A stretch of DNA of 64,000 bases from Volvariella volvacea V23 (GCA_000349905.1 KB722743.1:536252-600251); one strand, 5' to 3'; positions 37,201 to 49,805 are shown, counted from the stretch's first letter. Program-made: numbers and translations. The notes: generated by a model not told the origin, from the sequence alone.

Positions 37201-40200
37201 ATGCCTTCTTTCCTATCCAAAGTCTTCGGTCGTAAGAAAGACGACAAACACCAGGACCACTCATCCCCTTCCCACTCTCCCTGCTCTCCCACATCCGCTT
37301 TCCCACTCAACCACATAGCCGAAATTGAAGCCACAAGTCGCAACTCAAATGGTTCCCTCCTAGGAGGCAAATTCGAAAACGTCTCTCCTATTGTATCGCT
37401 TACTGCTGCCAACTTTGCTGAAAGTTTTGGTGCTGCTGCAGCAGCATCCACAGCAGCGAATGGAAGCAACAACAAGGATGCAGGGTTTGGACAGCTGTTC
37501 AAGCCCAAGTCCAGAGCCTCGACTGCTGACCCACCTCAACAGCATCATCAGGTGCAACCACAGCTTCGTTTTCCAGACATACCCTTGTTATCCTTGGATC
37601 TGCTGCTTTTCAGTGATTCGCGTTCTGGCGAAGGCACAAGTGCTGGCGGTGCAACACATACAAGCAATGATAGGACCAGTCTCGGGAACGCCGGCGTTGC
37701 TTCCGCTGCTGCTGCTGCTTCTTGAACAGAGTTGGGCGTAGTGTTTGAAGCTGCAGATCTAGATACCCAAACAATGTTGAGCGACCGCACTATTGGAGAG
37801 ATGAGGTTGACCCCTCTCGAGTTGTTAGTCTTGATTAAAGTTTGTTCGCAGGCTATCACCACTTGCGGTGCGTCGTACTATACCCTGTAGACGATTTCGT
37901 ACTGACTGGGTGCAATATAGGCATCGAAAGTCTTGGGATTATGCACCCACATTGGTACTCCTCCTCACCTGAAACTCAGCAGAGACTCATCTCCCTATAC
38001 ATCAACGCCATCAACTCACCTTATCTGTCACTCTCCCCATCCACTACATCGCCCACTTCCGCTCCCACTTCGACTTCCACAACCAAGCTGGGAGTGACTC
38101 CACCAGCACCATACGCCTTTACGGCCGAGTCCTCAGGCGCACTGTCGCCCACAGCTGCCTTTAAATCCGAGATTGAGTCTACACGATCTCCACACGATGT
38201 TGCCGCCGTGCTTAGATGGGGATTGAGACATTTGATTTTGGAAGATGTTGGTGGTGGAAAAGGTGTATCCCCTCTCGCCATGGAGGAGTGGTACAAATCC
38301 TTCTTTGGAAAGGAAGTCGCCGCTTCCCATCCCACACGAGCCTTCTTGGAGATCCTAGTTCCGCTGCTACTAGTAAGCAGAACAAAGACAATTGGCTTGA
38401 CGCATCAGTCGTCGGCGTTGTTGAGCGGAGAAGGGAAAGAAAAAAAGAAATATGTGGAGGTGCTAAAGGCGTTGTTTGAGATTATGAGCTTGTTGGCTGC
38501 TCATGCGGAGGCTAATGGGATTTCGGGGAGCAGGATATCGAAGATGTTTGGTGAATAAATATTGAGCGGGGGTGAGATTGGGATTAAAAAGAGACCTGGG
38601 AGACGGGCCAAGGCTTGTCGTGCTGGGGCCGGGGCTGGTGTGAAGAGCAAGAGTGGTGTTTCGAAACTTATGGGTGGGAGGTTGAAAACGAGGCTTAATG
38701 GAGGAAAAAAAGTGAAAGAGGTGGTGTTGGGTGAAGAGGGAAGAGAAGACAATGAAGGCGAATGAGAGGAGGAAGAGGAGGATGTGTATAAGTATGATAA
38801 AAATTGGAAGAGGTTTTATGAAAAGTGAGAGAGATTGGGCAAGATCTTTGAGCATTTGTTTTTGGCTAAGATTAAATGGGTAAATTACGATTTTTTTTCT
38901 CCTCTTTTTTTTTCCTATTGTCACTCCTTGGGTTCTGTTGTTTGGTTTTTTTCTTTCTCCACTTTTGGATGTTGGCTTCCTGCTTTTGACAGGTATTGTC
39001 TTATCCCCTTCGTTCTGTTTATCATGTGTCTTCATGTTTACTGATTATGACATTTGTACAGGGATGAAGCTGCATCGCAGCACATGCCAACACGGCTACT
39101 TGAGCTCATTCATAACTATCCATATGGTACCGCGTCTTCACCATCACCATTAACGGACGCACCGCTGCTTCCAAGACCAAGGTTCTTAACACATCAACAT
39201 GCAGCCCTCTACATCCGTCTAGAAACCCAACTCCCACTTGGAACAACCAAACCCTCATACTACCCTCTCAAGCTCCTAATCCAAGCCGTAAAAGCTGACG
39301 TCGACGTCGAGTTAATCAAGACCGACGCAGACGCATGGAAAAAGATCAAAGATGCCTTAGAGAAAGACGGCCTGGAGAAGGTCGTGGCAAAGGAGATGCT
39401 GAGGTTCTTTGGACAGATCCCGGAGGGACTTTCGTTGTCCATCGTTGGCCTGCAGAAGGATAAGTTTGGGCTGGAGTTGGGGTTGGGACTTGCTTCGCCG
39501 ATTTCACCCACCTCGCCTGAGGGCATGCTGAGGAGCACGAGCGGTGGGACGTCTGGATCCGGGTCTGGATCTGGAGTTGGAGTTGGTAGACGGAGGTCAT
39601 TCTCGCTGAATGATACCCCTGATTCGAAGAAGGGGAATAGCAGCCCGAGTCTTGCACATTCGCAAGCTCAGGCGAGTAAGCATGCTAGAAGAAAATCAGA
39701 GATGTTGGACTCAACGACTACGCCTCTATCGCCTCTATCGCCTACCTTTCAACAGAGCAATTTCGAGATGACGATCACAGACTGGGCAAAGTTTACTTCG
39801 TCTGGGTTCTTTAATTTGGAAGTGGAGCCTTCCTTGGAGTTGGGGTTGTCCTCCGATGTTGGAGGTGTGAGCAGTAGTGGGATTAAAGCAGAGGATTTGA
39901 ATAGGAGAACGTCAACTACCACAGCTAGGACGACTACGACTACCAAAACGACTACGACGAGTGGGACTGCTACGACCACTACTGCGCATAACGCGGATAG
40001 AGCATCCACTGCCCGGTCTCCTGCCCTTGGATTCTTTGTCAGTGCAGGCAGCGATATCGCCAGCCTGACATTGTACTCCCGCTCGTCAGATCATCAGCAC
40101 CAGCAGCACCAGCAGGAGAGGGAACAGGAGCTGGCAATGGAGGGGTTGAAGTTGGTGTCCAGGTCGACGGATGTGAGGGGTATACAGCTCGATGAGGTGT

Positions 40201-42336
40201 TTGTCGACTTCTGGTCTGATGCACTGTTGGACCCAATTTCAGGGCTGATTACCATTCGTGGCTCGTCCCATGGCCAAGAAGAGAAGAAGGGCAGGACGCA
40301 GAAAGGGTCGCCGAGGACTGTGTGGCCGGTGTTTGTGATCTATAAGCTGAGAAATTCGGGCGAGTGGTGTGTGGTTGGTGCTGGGTCTGGGGCTGCTTCA
40401 TCTGCTGTTCCAGTGGAGTATGTTATTATTGAGCAGAAATATGTCAAGCCCCCATCTCAAATTGCCAAGTTGGCTCCTCCTTTGGCTTCGCCGGATGCTC
40501 AGCCTGCTAGTACTTTACCTTCACTTGCTGCACCCACCTCCAAACCATCAACTACGACCACGACTACGACCACAGGTGCAGGTATAACACTCAAAGCACT
40601 TGTACCCCCTTCCACGCCTAAAGCAAGCAAATCAAGCACCGCCACAATAGCCAAGAGGTTCAGCTTCTTCACCTCAGTCGCAGGGAAGAAGGACAAGGGA
40701 GAGAAGGACAAGGACCAAGATAGGAAATGGAGTGAAAGCGCAAGCGTGAGCCTTTTGCCGCTGGTACCACCTGTTCCTGCTGCAAGATCTAGAGCGGCTA
40801 CGACGGGGGCCGCGGTGTCAATGCTGGCTGCAGATTCTGCCCCTGCTGTTCCTGCCCCTGTTCCCGCTAGCGCGACAACGACAACGACGACACCCACAGC
40901 GGCAGTTGCTACTGTAGCTGCTGTTGGAGCTGGAGCTGGGGTTGTGGCGGGTATTGGCGAGATGGGTGAGATTTTGACTGAGGAACCAGAGAAGAGCGGT
41001 GAAGTAGAGCCTCCGGCGCCGGTGACTGTTGTGGTTGAAGAGCCCCAGGTACAAGCACCACTCTCTCAGCCTCAACCTCAAGTCGAGAGCGTTGCAGTTA
41101 CCGTTGAAGTCAAGGATAAAGACCGAGTTCAGGAGCAAGTGCAAGATCAGGCTCCTGCTGTTCAAATTGAAGTTGTCGAGCCAGCAACTGCTGCACCAGT
41201 GTCTATGGTTGAGGTGAAAGCCATCGAGCCAATGGTGGTCAAGATTGAAGCAAAGGAAGAGAAAGTGGAGGTGGTGGTGTCTGCTCCAGAGGTCGAGGTC
41301 AAGAAGGAAGCGAAGGAGGAGAAAGTTGAACCTGAAGCCAAACCCGCCACACCCATCGAGGAACCGGAAACCAAATCAGTTGCTGTACCGGAAGCTGTTG
41401 TTATTGCGTCACCGCCTCCTTTGGATCCTGCACCCGCACCTGTTCCTGAACCTGAGCCCGTCTCTGCTCCTGCTCCTGAGCCTGAGCATAGCTTTAAATC
41501 TGACTGAGAAGCAGAACAAGCTCCGCTGGCTAGTCGAGAGGGGGACAAGGCTGAAGAAGTAGCACCACTTCCTGTCGTTCCTGTCGCCTCCGCCCTGGAT
41601 ACCGTTGCAAAACCGGATCACGAGTCAAAATCAGCATCGATAGCGAAGGACGCAGTTGAAGGTGAGAAGCCAGAGCCGTTGAGTTCTGATCTTCCTAAGG
41701 AGGAAGCTGCTGCATCTGGTCTAGTTCCCACTCCGGCTGTAGTATCTCTTGATATTGCAGAGCCAGAGAAAAAGGAAGACACAGTCCAGCTGACGCCCGA
41801 ACCAGAGTCGTCACCTCAGACTGCTTCTCAACCAGAGCCAATAAGTCAGCCCGAACCGACACCAGAAGTCTCTGCAGAATCACCTGTTATCTCGACCCCT
41901 CAACCTGTTGATGAAAAATCAGCAGCTGTTGAAGAAACTGATGTGGTGCCATCTACTTTGAGTGTAGTCATTGAAGTAGAATCGACACCCGCAGTGGTCG
42001 AAGGTGAGCTGGAGAAGCTACATCTTGACTATATGCGTGCCTAACTTTGTGTTTCATCTAGAACCTGCACCTGCTCCACAAGAATCTGTCCAAATGCCCA
42101 TCGCAGAGACACCAGAGCCCGCGGTTAAGAAAGAGAGTATTGAGGAAATACCAAGTCCTGCTCCTATTACCACTACAGAGGACGTCCCTGCCCCTTCAGC
42201 TGCTTCTGATACCACCCAAGTTACAACTGTTGTTCAGAGTGTTGGCGACGAACCATCCCCTGTCCCGGATGCAGTTACCCCACAAGCGACTATAAGCTCC
42301 TCTGGTGATGATACTACTGCAGAGAAATCTGCATGA
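37201..42336 (+). pseudogene. Msb1/Mug8-domain polarity protein with in-frame stop codons
   Basis: Homologous over its N-terminal half to basidiomycete Msb1/Mug8 (RhoGAP-like) proteins, linked in yeast to Cdc42-dependent polarity. Seen: MPSFLSKVFGRKK, KFENVSPIVSLTAANFAESF, LGVVFEAAD, LTPLELLVLIKVCSQAIT, GIMHPHWYSSSPETQQRL, VAAVLRWGLRHL, LAAHAEANGISGSRISKMFG, FEHLFLAKI and MPTRLLELI, then a long disordered Pro/Glu/Val-rich tail. Exons fit 37201..37867, 37921..38879, 39062..42003 and 42062..42336. Five stops interrupt the same frame: TGA 37723, TAA 38556, TGA 38763, TGA 38826 and TGA 41505. Homology or open coding resumes after each, without a frameshift. The third junction fits only if one G of 38878..38880 is extra. 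The first stop might be removed by a weak-donor intron; the one at 38826 sits where the family has Trp. Either a recent pseudogene or sequence errors. Confidence 0.7.
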
Positions 42337-43149
42337 ATAGCTCAAACTGAGCCATCCCTCTCCCCGTTTCTATATTTGTGAGCGGGCATCCTCCCCCCTG
42401 CTTGGACTGTCGTTTTTAACTACCCCGTTCCTCCATCTATTCGAAATAGTTTGCTTCCCCACTTTTCCGCATGCCTGCCGTATCCCCAATTCGGACACAA
42501 ATATTCCACCCTCCTTCCTCTCCTTGTTCCCGTTTTGACATTTTCAGCTCGCCTTTTCGACATGCCATGACACGAGTTTACTGTTTCGGGCCACAATACA
42601 AACACTGGTATATTCACCTTTACCAGATAATTTTCCGTTACGCCCTTTCCCCCTCTTTGAATATGGTTGCAATCACGCCTACATTCATGTTCAACGTTGC
42701 ATATATACCATATCACTCATACCATATCACCATACTATACCATTCTTATGGACACCTTTGACTCCAGTGACGATTTTTCGTTTTACTATCACCTAACCCC
42801 TTATACTCCCCGCCTTTGTTCATTACCCTACTAGTTGACTTTTTACCTGGTTCTCGCTCTCGTCAGACAGTGCACACACCTACACACTCGCTTTCTCAGA
42901 TCTCTTTATTTGTTTCCCCCAGTTCGTCTCATCCTCTAGTATCAGTAGCCGTATGTTGCTCTGTCCACCCCTCGTTCCCAATTGTATCCTCATACTCCTC
43001 TTTACTTTCCGACGTCATTAACACCAGGCCGTTCTGATAGAGTGTTACCTGGCCTTGGAAACTCCTACCTCAACCCGTGTGAATCACCAAAATCATTGTG
43101 GCCCATTTGTGGATTTCAGCCAATTTTGTGTGGTATTTGGTACAAAGGA
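42337..43149. other. 3' flank, no gene seen
   Basis: C/T-rich and A/T-rich stretches with no supported coding region. Presumably 3' UTR of the preceding gene followed by the eroded 5' part of F-box fragment D. Confidence 0.4.
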
Positions 43150-43592
43150 GGCACGCCTACCTCCCAAATGTTGTTGAATTCCTTGGAAGCTCTGCTTGCC
43201 CGTTAGAGCGCCCAGTGCTCAACCTCTCTTTTACTGATGACGAGCAGCGATTATGTAGTCTCCTTCGACGTCTTGGGGACAGCACTCTGCAGGAGCTCAT
43301 ATTAGAATGTAAAAATCCTGAGGACGATGCAGTTCGGCTCCTGAACCTTGCTGCTCCATTAGAGGCACCACCTCTGCCTTCCCTTCGATCATTTTACTTC
43401 AATGGATGCTTTCCACCCACTCCCGGGCTCTTTGGATCCATGATCCAGTCACGCTTTCTGTACGGGTCATTAGAAAATATTTACATAAATATACCTGGCA
43501 ACAAGGGCTCATACGATCAGGATATTTCAATACTAGAATCATTGAAAGAGGAAGGTCGAGATATAACTCTATCTATCGGTAGTCCTGTTTAG
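43150..43592 (+). pseudogene. F-box fragment D (C-terminal end only)
   Basis: About 148 codons match the C-terminus of F-box C: YLPNVVEFLGSSACPLERPV, LRRLGDSTLQELILECKNP, FPPTPGLFGSMIQSRFLYGS and LESLKEEGRDI. Upstream of 43150 the similarity stops and there is no F-box, so this is a 5'-truncated remnant. It lies in tandem with the intact gene at 43928. Confidence 0.75.
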
Positions 43593-43927
43593 AAAGCAGG
43601 ACGCGCAATGGGCCAAGGGTGGTTGCTTTAATAATAAGGGCCATGTCTTGCTCTTGTACTACACAGAAAAAGATATAGGCTGTATGCTTTTACTTCCACC
43701 AAAAGGATCATGAGTTTCCCAAGCAATTGTGTTGCATAGAAGGCAGGAAAGCACGGTTCCCTTGGCAATGTGTACTAGTATCCCTTGGTGATGAGTGTCT
43801 ACCCTAGATAAGCCATACGCTGAGTTTTATGAACAGTTTCCGATGGTCCTCTGGCAAGTCCCTTAGTATTCAAGCTCCGCCCGTCGAGAGATCTATCGCA
43901 CGTTGCAACGACTTAAAGTATACTGTG

Positions 43928-45241
43928 ATGGCCCATTTGCCGGTAGAAATTCTGCTTGTTATACTGTCAGACTTCTCCCCTCCCGCTTTGGGTGAGCTTT
44001 GTTGGCCTACAATTCGCTTAGGTGGGGTATATGAAGAATCTCAACGCGTCCAACGCCAGTATAGCGCACAGCTTCAGTTGTTGGCGTCCCTCCGACTAGT
44101 GTGTTCACGCTGGTACGAAGTCATTACGCCTACCCTCTACTCGACGTTCGTTTTCATCATTTTTCCACCGGAAGTACTTCAAAGGCATCTCATTGTCTTC
44201 CAAAAATATCCTCACCTCATCCAACACCTCGTTCTTTTGACTCGTACGGGTGCTTCTCGGCACCAAACAGCCGGATACCTTTTCCAAGATGCAGAAACCG
44301 TAGAGGCTTGCCTTGGTCAATGCACCAAACTTCGAACATTACAGCTCATCAACGTCGAGTGGCTGTTCCTGCGCATACAGCCAAAGAATCGCCTCAGAAT
44401 ATTTCAGTCCAACCAATCCAACCTCACATCAGTTATCATCGGAAATAGGAACAACGACCCGGACAACCCTCGTATCGTAATGACCACCGCGCTCGCCGGT
44501 TTGGGGTCAGAGATCTGCAATAACCTAACCAACCTCGAGATTTTCTTCCACTGGAGCCCTGATAATCACTCTGCCAAACTCCCTTCATCCTTCCCTAACC
44601 TTTCACGCCTGGTGCTTGGGTGGTATCGGGAGTTCCCACCATTCTTCCTTAAATTGGCCTCTAGGATAACGCGAAAAAGCGACTCTACGGGAAATGCTGA
44701 AAAAATGGAACGAAATCGTAACAACATCGTCATTCCCCTTCGCGAACTCGTCCTATATCCTGCATCTCTTAGCATCAATGGCACGGAAGAAATCATCAAG
44801 CTGCTAGAAATTAATGGCCTTGGACGTTCGTTAACCTCCCTCCACTTTCGAACGTCGGGCGGTAATCCTTGGTACGGCGATTCCACCGATGGCCATATGC
44901 CATATGCTCTCAGGATGCTTAATGCCTGTCCTTCCCTTACCGCCTTCCACTACTTTTCCTTTTTTCCTCCTTCCCTCTTTTCCTTACTACCGGGTCGGTT
45001 GGAGGAAGTTGGTTTACAAGTCATGAACAAATATTCCCGATCGACCTTGCAAAACTTAGGGCCTGTAATTGATTGGATCCGATCGCCGGGGTCCACCGTC
45101 AAAAAGGTTCTAGTAGGCTTCGTAAGATTGGGGTATGACAGGATCTTTTTTGACGTGCACTTAGAATTTCTTGACGATTGGAAGACTCTCGAAGAAGAAT
45201 GCGCCATGAAGGGCATTTCTCTACAGATCTTCCGGTCATGA
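43928..45241 (+). CDS. F-box-like protein E (intact)
   Basis: Single-exon gene, 437 residues from the ATG at 43928 (MAHLPVEILLVILSDFSPPA). An upstream in-frame ATG at 43829 exists, but the paralog at 4131 starts at the position equivalent to 43928. The N-terminus matches a degenerate F-box (LPVEILLVIL... LLASLRLVCSRWYEVITPTL). The rest has leucine-rich segments (LRTLQLINVEWLFL, NLTNLEIFF, LSRLVLGW), as in fungal F-box proteins. Presumed role: SCF ubiquitin ligase adaptor, target unknown. It is the intact counterpart of the pseudogene at 2778..4131, and its CAA at the position of that gene's TAA shows which state is ancestral. It converges on glycogen phosphorylase with about 210 bp between the stops. 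Confidence 0.8.
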   Translation: MAHLPVEILLVILSDFSPPALGELCWPTIRLGGVYEESQRVQRQYSAQLQLLASLRLVCSRWYEVITPTLYSTFVFIIFPPEVLQRHLIVFQKYPHLIQHLVLLTRTGASRHQTAGYLFQDAETVEACLGQCTKLRTLQLINVEWLFLRIQPKNRLRIFQSNQSNLTSVIIGNRNNDPDNPRIVMTTALAGLGSEICNNLTNLEIFFHWSPDNHSAKLPSSFPNLSRLVLGWYREFPPFFLKLASRITRKSDSTGNAEKMERNRNNIVIPLRELVLYPASLSINGTEEIIKLLEINGLGRSLTSLHFRTSGGNPWYGDSTDGHMPYALRMLNACPSLTAFHYFSFFPPSLFSLLPGRLEEVGLQVMNKYSRSTLQNLGPVIDWIRSPGSTVKKVLVGFVRLGYDRIFFDVHLEFLDDWKTLEEECAMKGISLQIFRS

Positions 45242-45450
45242 TACGCTGTAGACGAGTATTACGATATAGCCTTGGGCTATTCCACCTTTTGACCCTTGAC
45301 CCAAGAAATAGATAGGCAACAAAAACATGCATTCTAGATGTCCAGTAGTAGATAGACAAAGGAAAATAACACATCAAATCGTAAAGCGTCAAATACAGAC
45401 ATTTTGGTACAGATACAGCAGCGCAATGCCCTCGCAATAAAACATGTCGT

Positions 45451-48400
45451 TTAAGCAGATGATGGAACAGTTGTCTGTTCGAGGTTCCAGTAACTCTCGG
45501 CGTACTCGTTGATGGCACGATCAGAGCTAAATTTGCCCATCTGTAGCACGAAGGTTAGATGAGTTAATGGTTGATGAGAATGGTATATTCGAGCGTACCT
45601 TAGCGGTGGTCCTAATAGACTTCTTGATCCACTCATCGCGGTCGGTATAGGCCTCATCGACCATGGCCAAAGCAGCGATGTCTATGTATAACGTGAGCAG
45701 GTCACGGATCACAATCAATAGCTCGACTTACAGGAATCGAAATCATCGGTGATCAGGTAGTAGTCGCTCTGACGAATCGTGTTGAGGAGCCTGTGTGAAT
45801 TAAAATGAGTCTCCATCTAGCCGCGTTTACACAAGGTACATACGGTTCGTAGATACCACCATCACCGAACAAGCCTGAAGAGATTTGGTTCAAGACGTTC
45901 GCGAGGGCGGGGCATTTCTGCTCTAGCGGTACGGGGTGGTACAAGTGCTGGTATCGCAGATCCTCAACAGCCCTATTCCAGAATCAGCACTAGCACTGAC
46001 GAGAATAGCCTTACGAATACTCACGGTGTGAGGTGACCGAAGAAGACTAAAATGCGATTGTTACCCCAACTAGACCAAAAGATGTAATGTGAAGTTCACT
46101 TACAGACGTTGCTCTCGCCGACTTCCTCTGCAATCTCAATGTTGGCACCATCTAACCGGTCGGTAAGCTAACAGCTCTAATATCAAGTCGATGTACTTAC
46201 CAACGGTACCCAAAAGGAGACCACCGTTCAAGCAGAACTTCATGTTGGAGGTACCTGAAGCTTCTGTTCCTGCAGTAGAGATATGTTGACTGATATCAGA
46301 AGCAGGGATCAACACCTCGGCCAGCGAGACAGAGTAGTCGGGAAGGAAGTAGAGCGTCAGGTAATCCTTTGTTTCGGGGTCGTTGTTGAGGATGCGTGCA
46401 ACGTTGACGATAAGTCGGATGGTCTGTAACAAACGTTGATAAATATTTTATCAAGGACAAGGGTACAAACGGACCAGCTTGGCAATGTAGTCTGGTAATC
46501 AAAAGTCAACACGGAATTTAATTTCTCAGGCGCGTTTACTTACAGGCAGGAGCAGCCTTTCCGGCGAAGAAGACGACACGGGGGTTGACCTTCTTGCGTT
46601 CAGCGGGTGTCATCTTCTTGAGAGTTAAGTAGCGCTACAAGAAGACCTGTAAGCGAGTGTCCCAGAAAAAAAGAAATAATGCTGTACGTGGATGACACCT
46701 AGGATGTTCAAGGTTTGACGCTATGGAGTCTTGAGCGCTACTCTTTAACCCATCAGAGGAAACGAATTTACCTTGTACTCGTGCAGACGCTAAACAGACG
46801 AAATCCCATCAGCAATCAGAGCTGATAGACTACAATTTGAAACTAACCTTAATCTGAACATCGAACATTGCTTTGGTATTGATAGTCAAGCCCAATGTTG
46901 ATTGAACGTATTTCGCCAATCTCTCCTTGTTTCCTTGCTTGATAGCAGCCCACTTCTCCCGGAATTCCTTGTCCTCTGTGAACTTGAGGAGGCCTTCGAG
47001 CTTGGTCAAGTCCTTGAGCCAAACACCCTTGTCAAGCTTCAAGGTCTTGGAGATCAGAGTGCTAAGTTCGGGGTTGCACTGATCGAGCCATCGGCGGGGT
47101 GTAACTGCATCATTTTGAGTACGCGCTCGAGGACTCAACGAGGTACAACTTACTGCCATTGGTGACATTGCCGAATCTGTCCACTTGGTCAGGAGCTGAT
47201 AGTTGTAGAGATATGTTGACTTACTTGCTGATACCCTCGAATTCGACGAAGTCCTTGAGGATGGTGGTTCGAACGAGGTCACTGTGCAACTATAGAACAG
47301 TTGATCCAAACTATATCACAGAATATACCCAAGAAGAGCTTACCTCGGCGACACCATTAACCTTTCGGCTACCGATGCAAGCCAAGTAGGCCATGCGAAC
47401 TTGCTTGGGTGTTCCCTCTGTTTGTCACCGGGTTGAATATTATACGATAGCTCGGTCTATGGAGGGGGCTAACCTTCAATCAAAGACATGCGTGCAAGAC
47501 GGTCACGATCGCCAGGGAACTTCTTTTCCACAGCTATAAAAAATATGAGCCAGTGGTTAAGCACAATGTCATTTCACCTACACTGCAGGAAGAACCTGGG
47601 AGTCCGAAGATTTTCAGTGTTCTAATCCTTGCTGATTTACAGAATACTTACAAGTTCTATCCAAGAGAGCATCAGTATCGCGTAATGCAGAAGATAGATC
47701 AATGAACGCACGATATCATAGATAATTTGCATATGTCTAGGCAAGACGTGTTCGACAAGGGGAACAGGCCATTTCTCAAGCGCTTCCTGTACGGGGATCA
47801 GAGAGTGATTGACCGTTGCATTGAATTGGATCGTACAGGAAGCACGGTGTGGTTGGTGTAGAAAAAGACGTTGGTGACGACCTTCCATGCAGCATCCCAC
47901 GCGAAATCTTCCTCGTCGATGAGAATGCGCATCAACTCGGGAATGGCAAGGGTTGGGTGAGTCTAACAGAATGTCAGTATCAGAGATGATGATCGAGGTG
48001 CATTGACGACATACATCGTTGAGTTGAATCGCGACATCTGCACCGGGTACATGTCAGAAAGACAAGGAATAAGGATTGGCTGTGACGTACAGTCAGGGAG
48101 GTCAGTCAACGGCCTTCCGATGTTCTTGAATCGTCTGATGATGTCTGCCAAACTTGCTGCAGTCCAGAAGCTGTGGGCATGTCAGAACCGTTGTGATCTC
48201 CCTGAAGCTCGTGGCTTACTATTGTTGCTTCAACCTAAGCTCCTTTCCGACTAAGAGTGGATTAGATAAGACCTAGGAAGAATCAATGCTTGAACTTACA
48301 AGATCTGCGAAAGAAACCAATCTTTAGAGGAAGGAAAACGACTAAGTGAAGATAGCACTTACGTGTGGTCATTAGGATACAGGACAGAGGTGATGGCCGC

Positions 48401-49805
48401 TGCACTGTTCGAGGATTCGATAGCAGCCTCATAATTACCAGCTGCAGAAGTTGTGTATTCAGATGATCCGTAATCTACGGGAATCGGGATGCTTACCATT
48501 GAAGGAGTTCAAATCGAAGCCACGCTTGGGTTTACTTTCCCAGAGTCGCAAGTTGTTGGTTGTTGTGGTGTTGTAACCGGGGATCATAACATCATATGCG
48601 ATGGCCAACACTTCCTGACCACCAGTCCAGGCGGCGCGACCACTTCCATCGAGGAAGCGCTCCGCGTGTCCATAGAATCGTATCTCGTAGGAAACATCAA
48701 GACGGGGGAGCTATTTAATCATCAGCGGCCGCTGATATAGCACGGAAGGAAATTGCATTACCTCCCAGGGGTTTTGATTGTCAAGCCATGGGTCAGGAGC
48801 CTAGGCTATGTTAATATATACATATCGTATTGGAATACTCAATTTACCTCAAGTTGATTGCCGTCGGGAGAGATCAATTGCTTGAAGATACCATATTTGT
48901 AGCGGAGGCCGTAACCCCAGACAGGGAGTTCCTAGATTGGTGCTCGTTCGTCATACAGCGGTCATATCGGGTATAAGAAGGTATTCACCTGAGACGCAGA
49001 GGAGTCGAGGTAGCATGCAGCCAATCGCCCTAGACCACCGTTTCCTAGAGCAGCATCCCGTTCCTGCTCGAGGATATCCTCCAAGCTGAAACCGAGTTTT
49101 TTGACACCGTCCTTGTACTCGTCTTTCAATCCCAAGTTAAGGAGCTACATTTGGGACGGGTTTGGTCATGCGGGTACCTCCATGGTCAATATGACGCTCT
49201 TACTGCATTGTCCAGGGTACGTCCCATTAGGAACTCCAAGGAGAGGTAATAAGCCCGCTTTGGTGCCTTTCGGGTATAGTGCAGCTGAGTCTTGTTCCAT
49301 TTGTACTGGTGGCACGGGATCAGTTATCAGAAAACTTCCACTTGACTAGCACACCCACCAGCAAGCTGTCACGGACAGACAAAGCAGCGGCTTGGTATGC
49401 ACCAAGATCGTCTGATCGATAGTGAGCGCATACAGTTGTAGATAGCGAGAAACACAATACCAAGGTTGTATGCTTGACGAGCCAAGGATGTGTGTACGTG
49501 ATTGACGAATGACTTGGTGATAGATGGAACATCTTATCAATGGGTCATTAGAACAACCAATCAGGCGGACGAGATATCAGAGCGACATACCTGCATCTAT
49601 GCCTCGGATACCATCCTTCCAGACCTTCTCCTCGCCTTTGGGCCATTTCTCCTTCCCAGCCGCATCGGTTTCCGGGAGGTAACCTGCGTAGCGTCAGCCC
49701 AGCCCAGTGTTGGTGTCGAACAGGAGACGGACCCGTCAACGTGCGAACGTGCCTCCTCTGCTTTTGGGGTTTACCGATTGTTGCAGGATCAGTAATGGAG
49801 GTCAT
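45451..49805 (-). CDS. GPH1: Glycogen phosphorylase
   Basis: Cytosolic enzyme releasing glucose-1-phosphate from glycogen with pyridoxal phosphate. 857 residues, all phases consistent, from 34 exons: 49775..49805, 49591..49683, 49461..49532, 49359..49411, 49204..49305, 48989..49144, 48848..48931, 48762..48800, 48497..48710, 48363..48441, 48300..48304, 48220..48250, 48091..48170, 48015..48037, 47837..47962, 47712..47786, 47652..47656, 47582..47595, 47474..47533, 47344..47417, 47225..47289, 47154..47176, 46848..47104, 46772..46789, 46688..46720, 46544..46634, 46475..46491, 46201..46423, 46104..46151, 46025..46046, 45844..45972, 45732..45790, 45599..45681, 45451..45540. Family landmarks: [78 protein letters not shown] and RLHEYKRQ. 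The PLP-binding Lys (about 702) lies in [12 protein letters not shown]. Length is close to fungal orthologs, with a short N-terminus. Confidence 0.95.

Noticed and set aside
38556..38600. Intron starting GTGAAT that would remove the TAA at 38556
   Set aside because: The only nearby acceptor gives a 41-nt intron and a frame full of Trp/Gly that soon meets another stop.
40540..40580. Short ACTACGACC-type repeats, checked as a possible array
   Set aside because: They encode a threonine-rich stretch of the Msb1-like protein; no spacers or regular period as in CRISPR.
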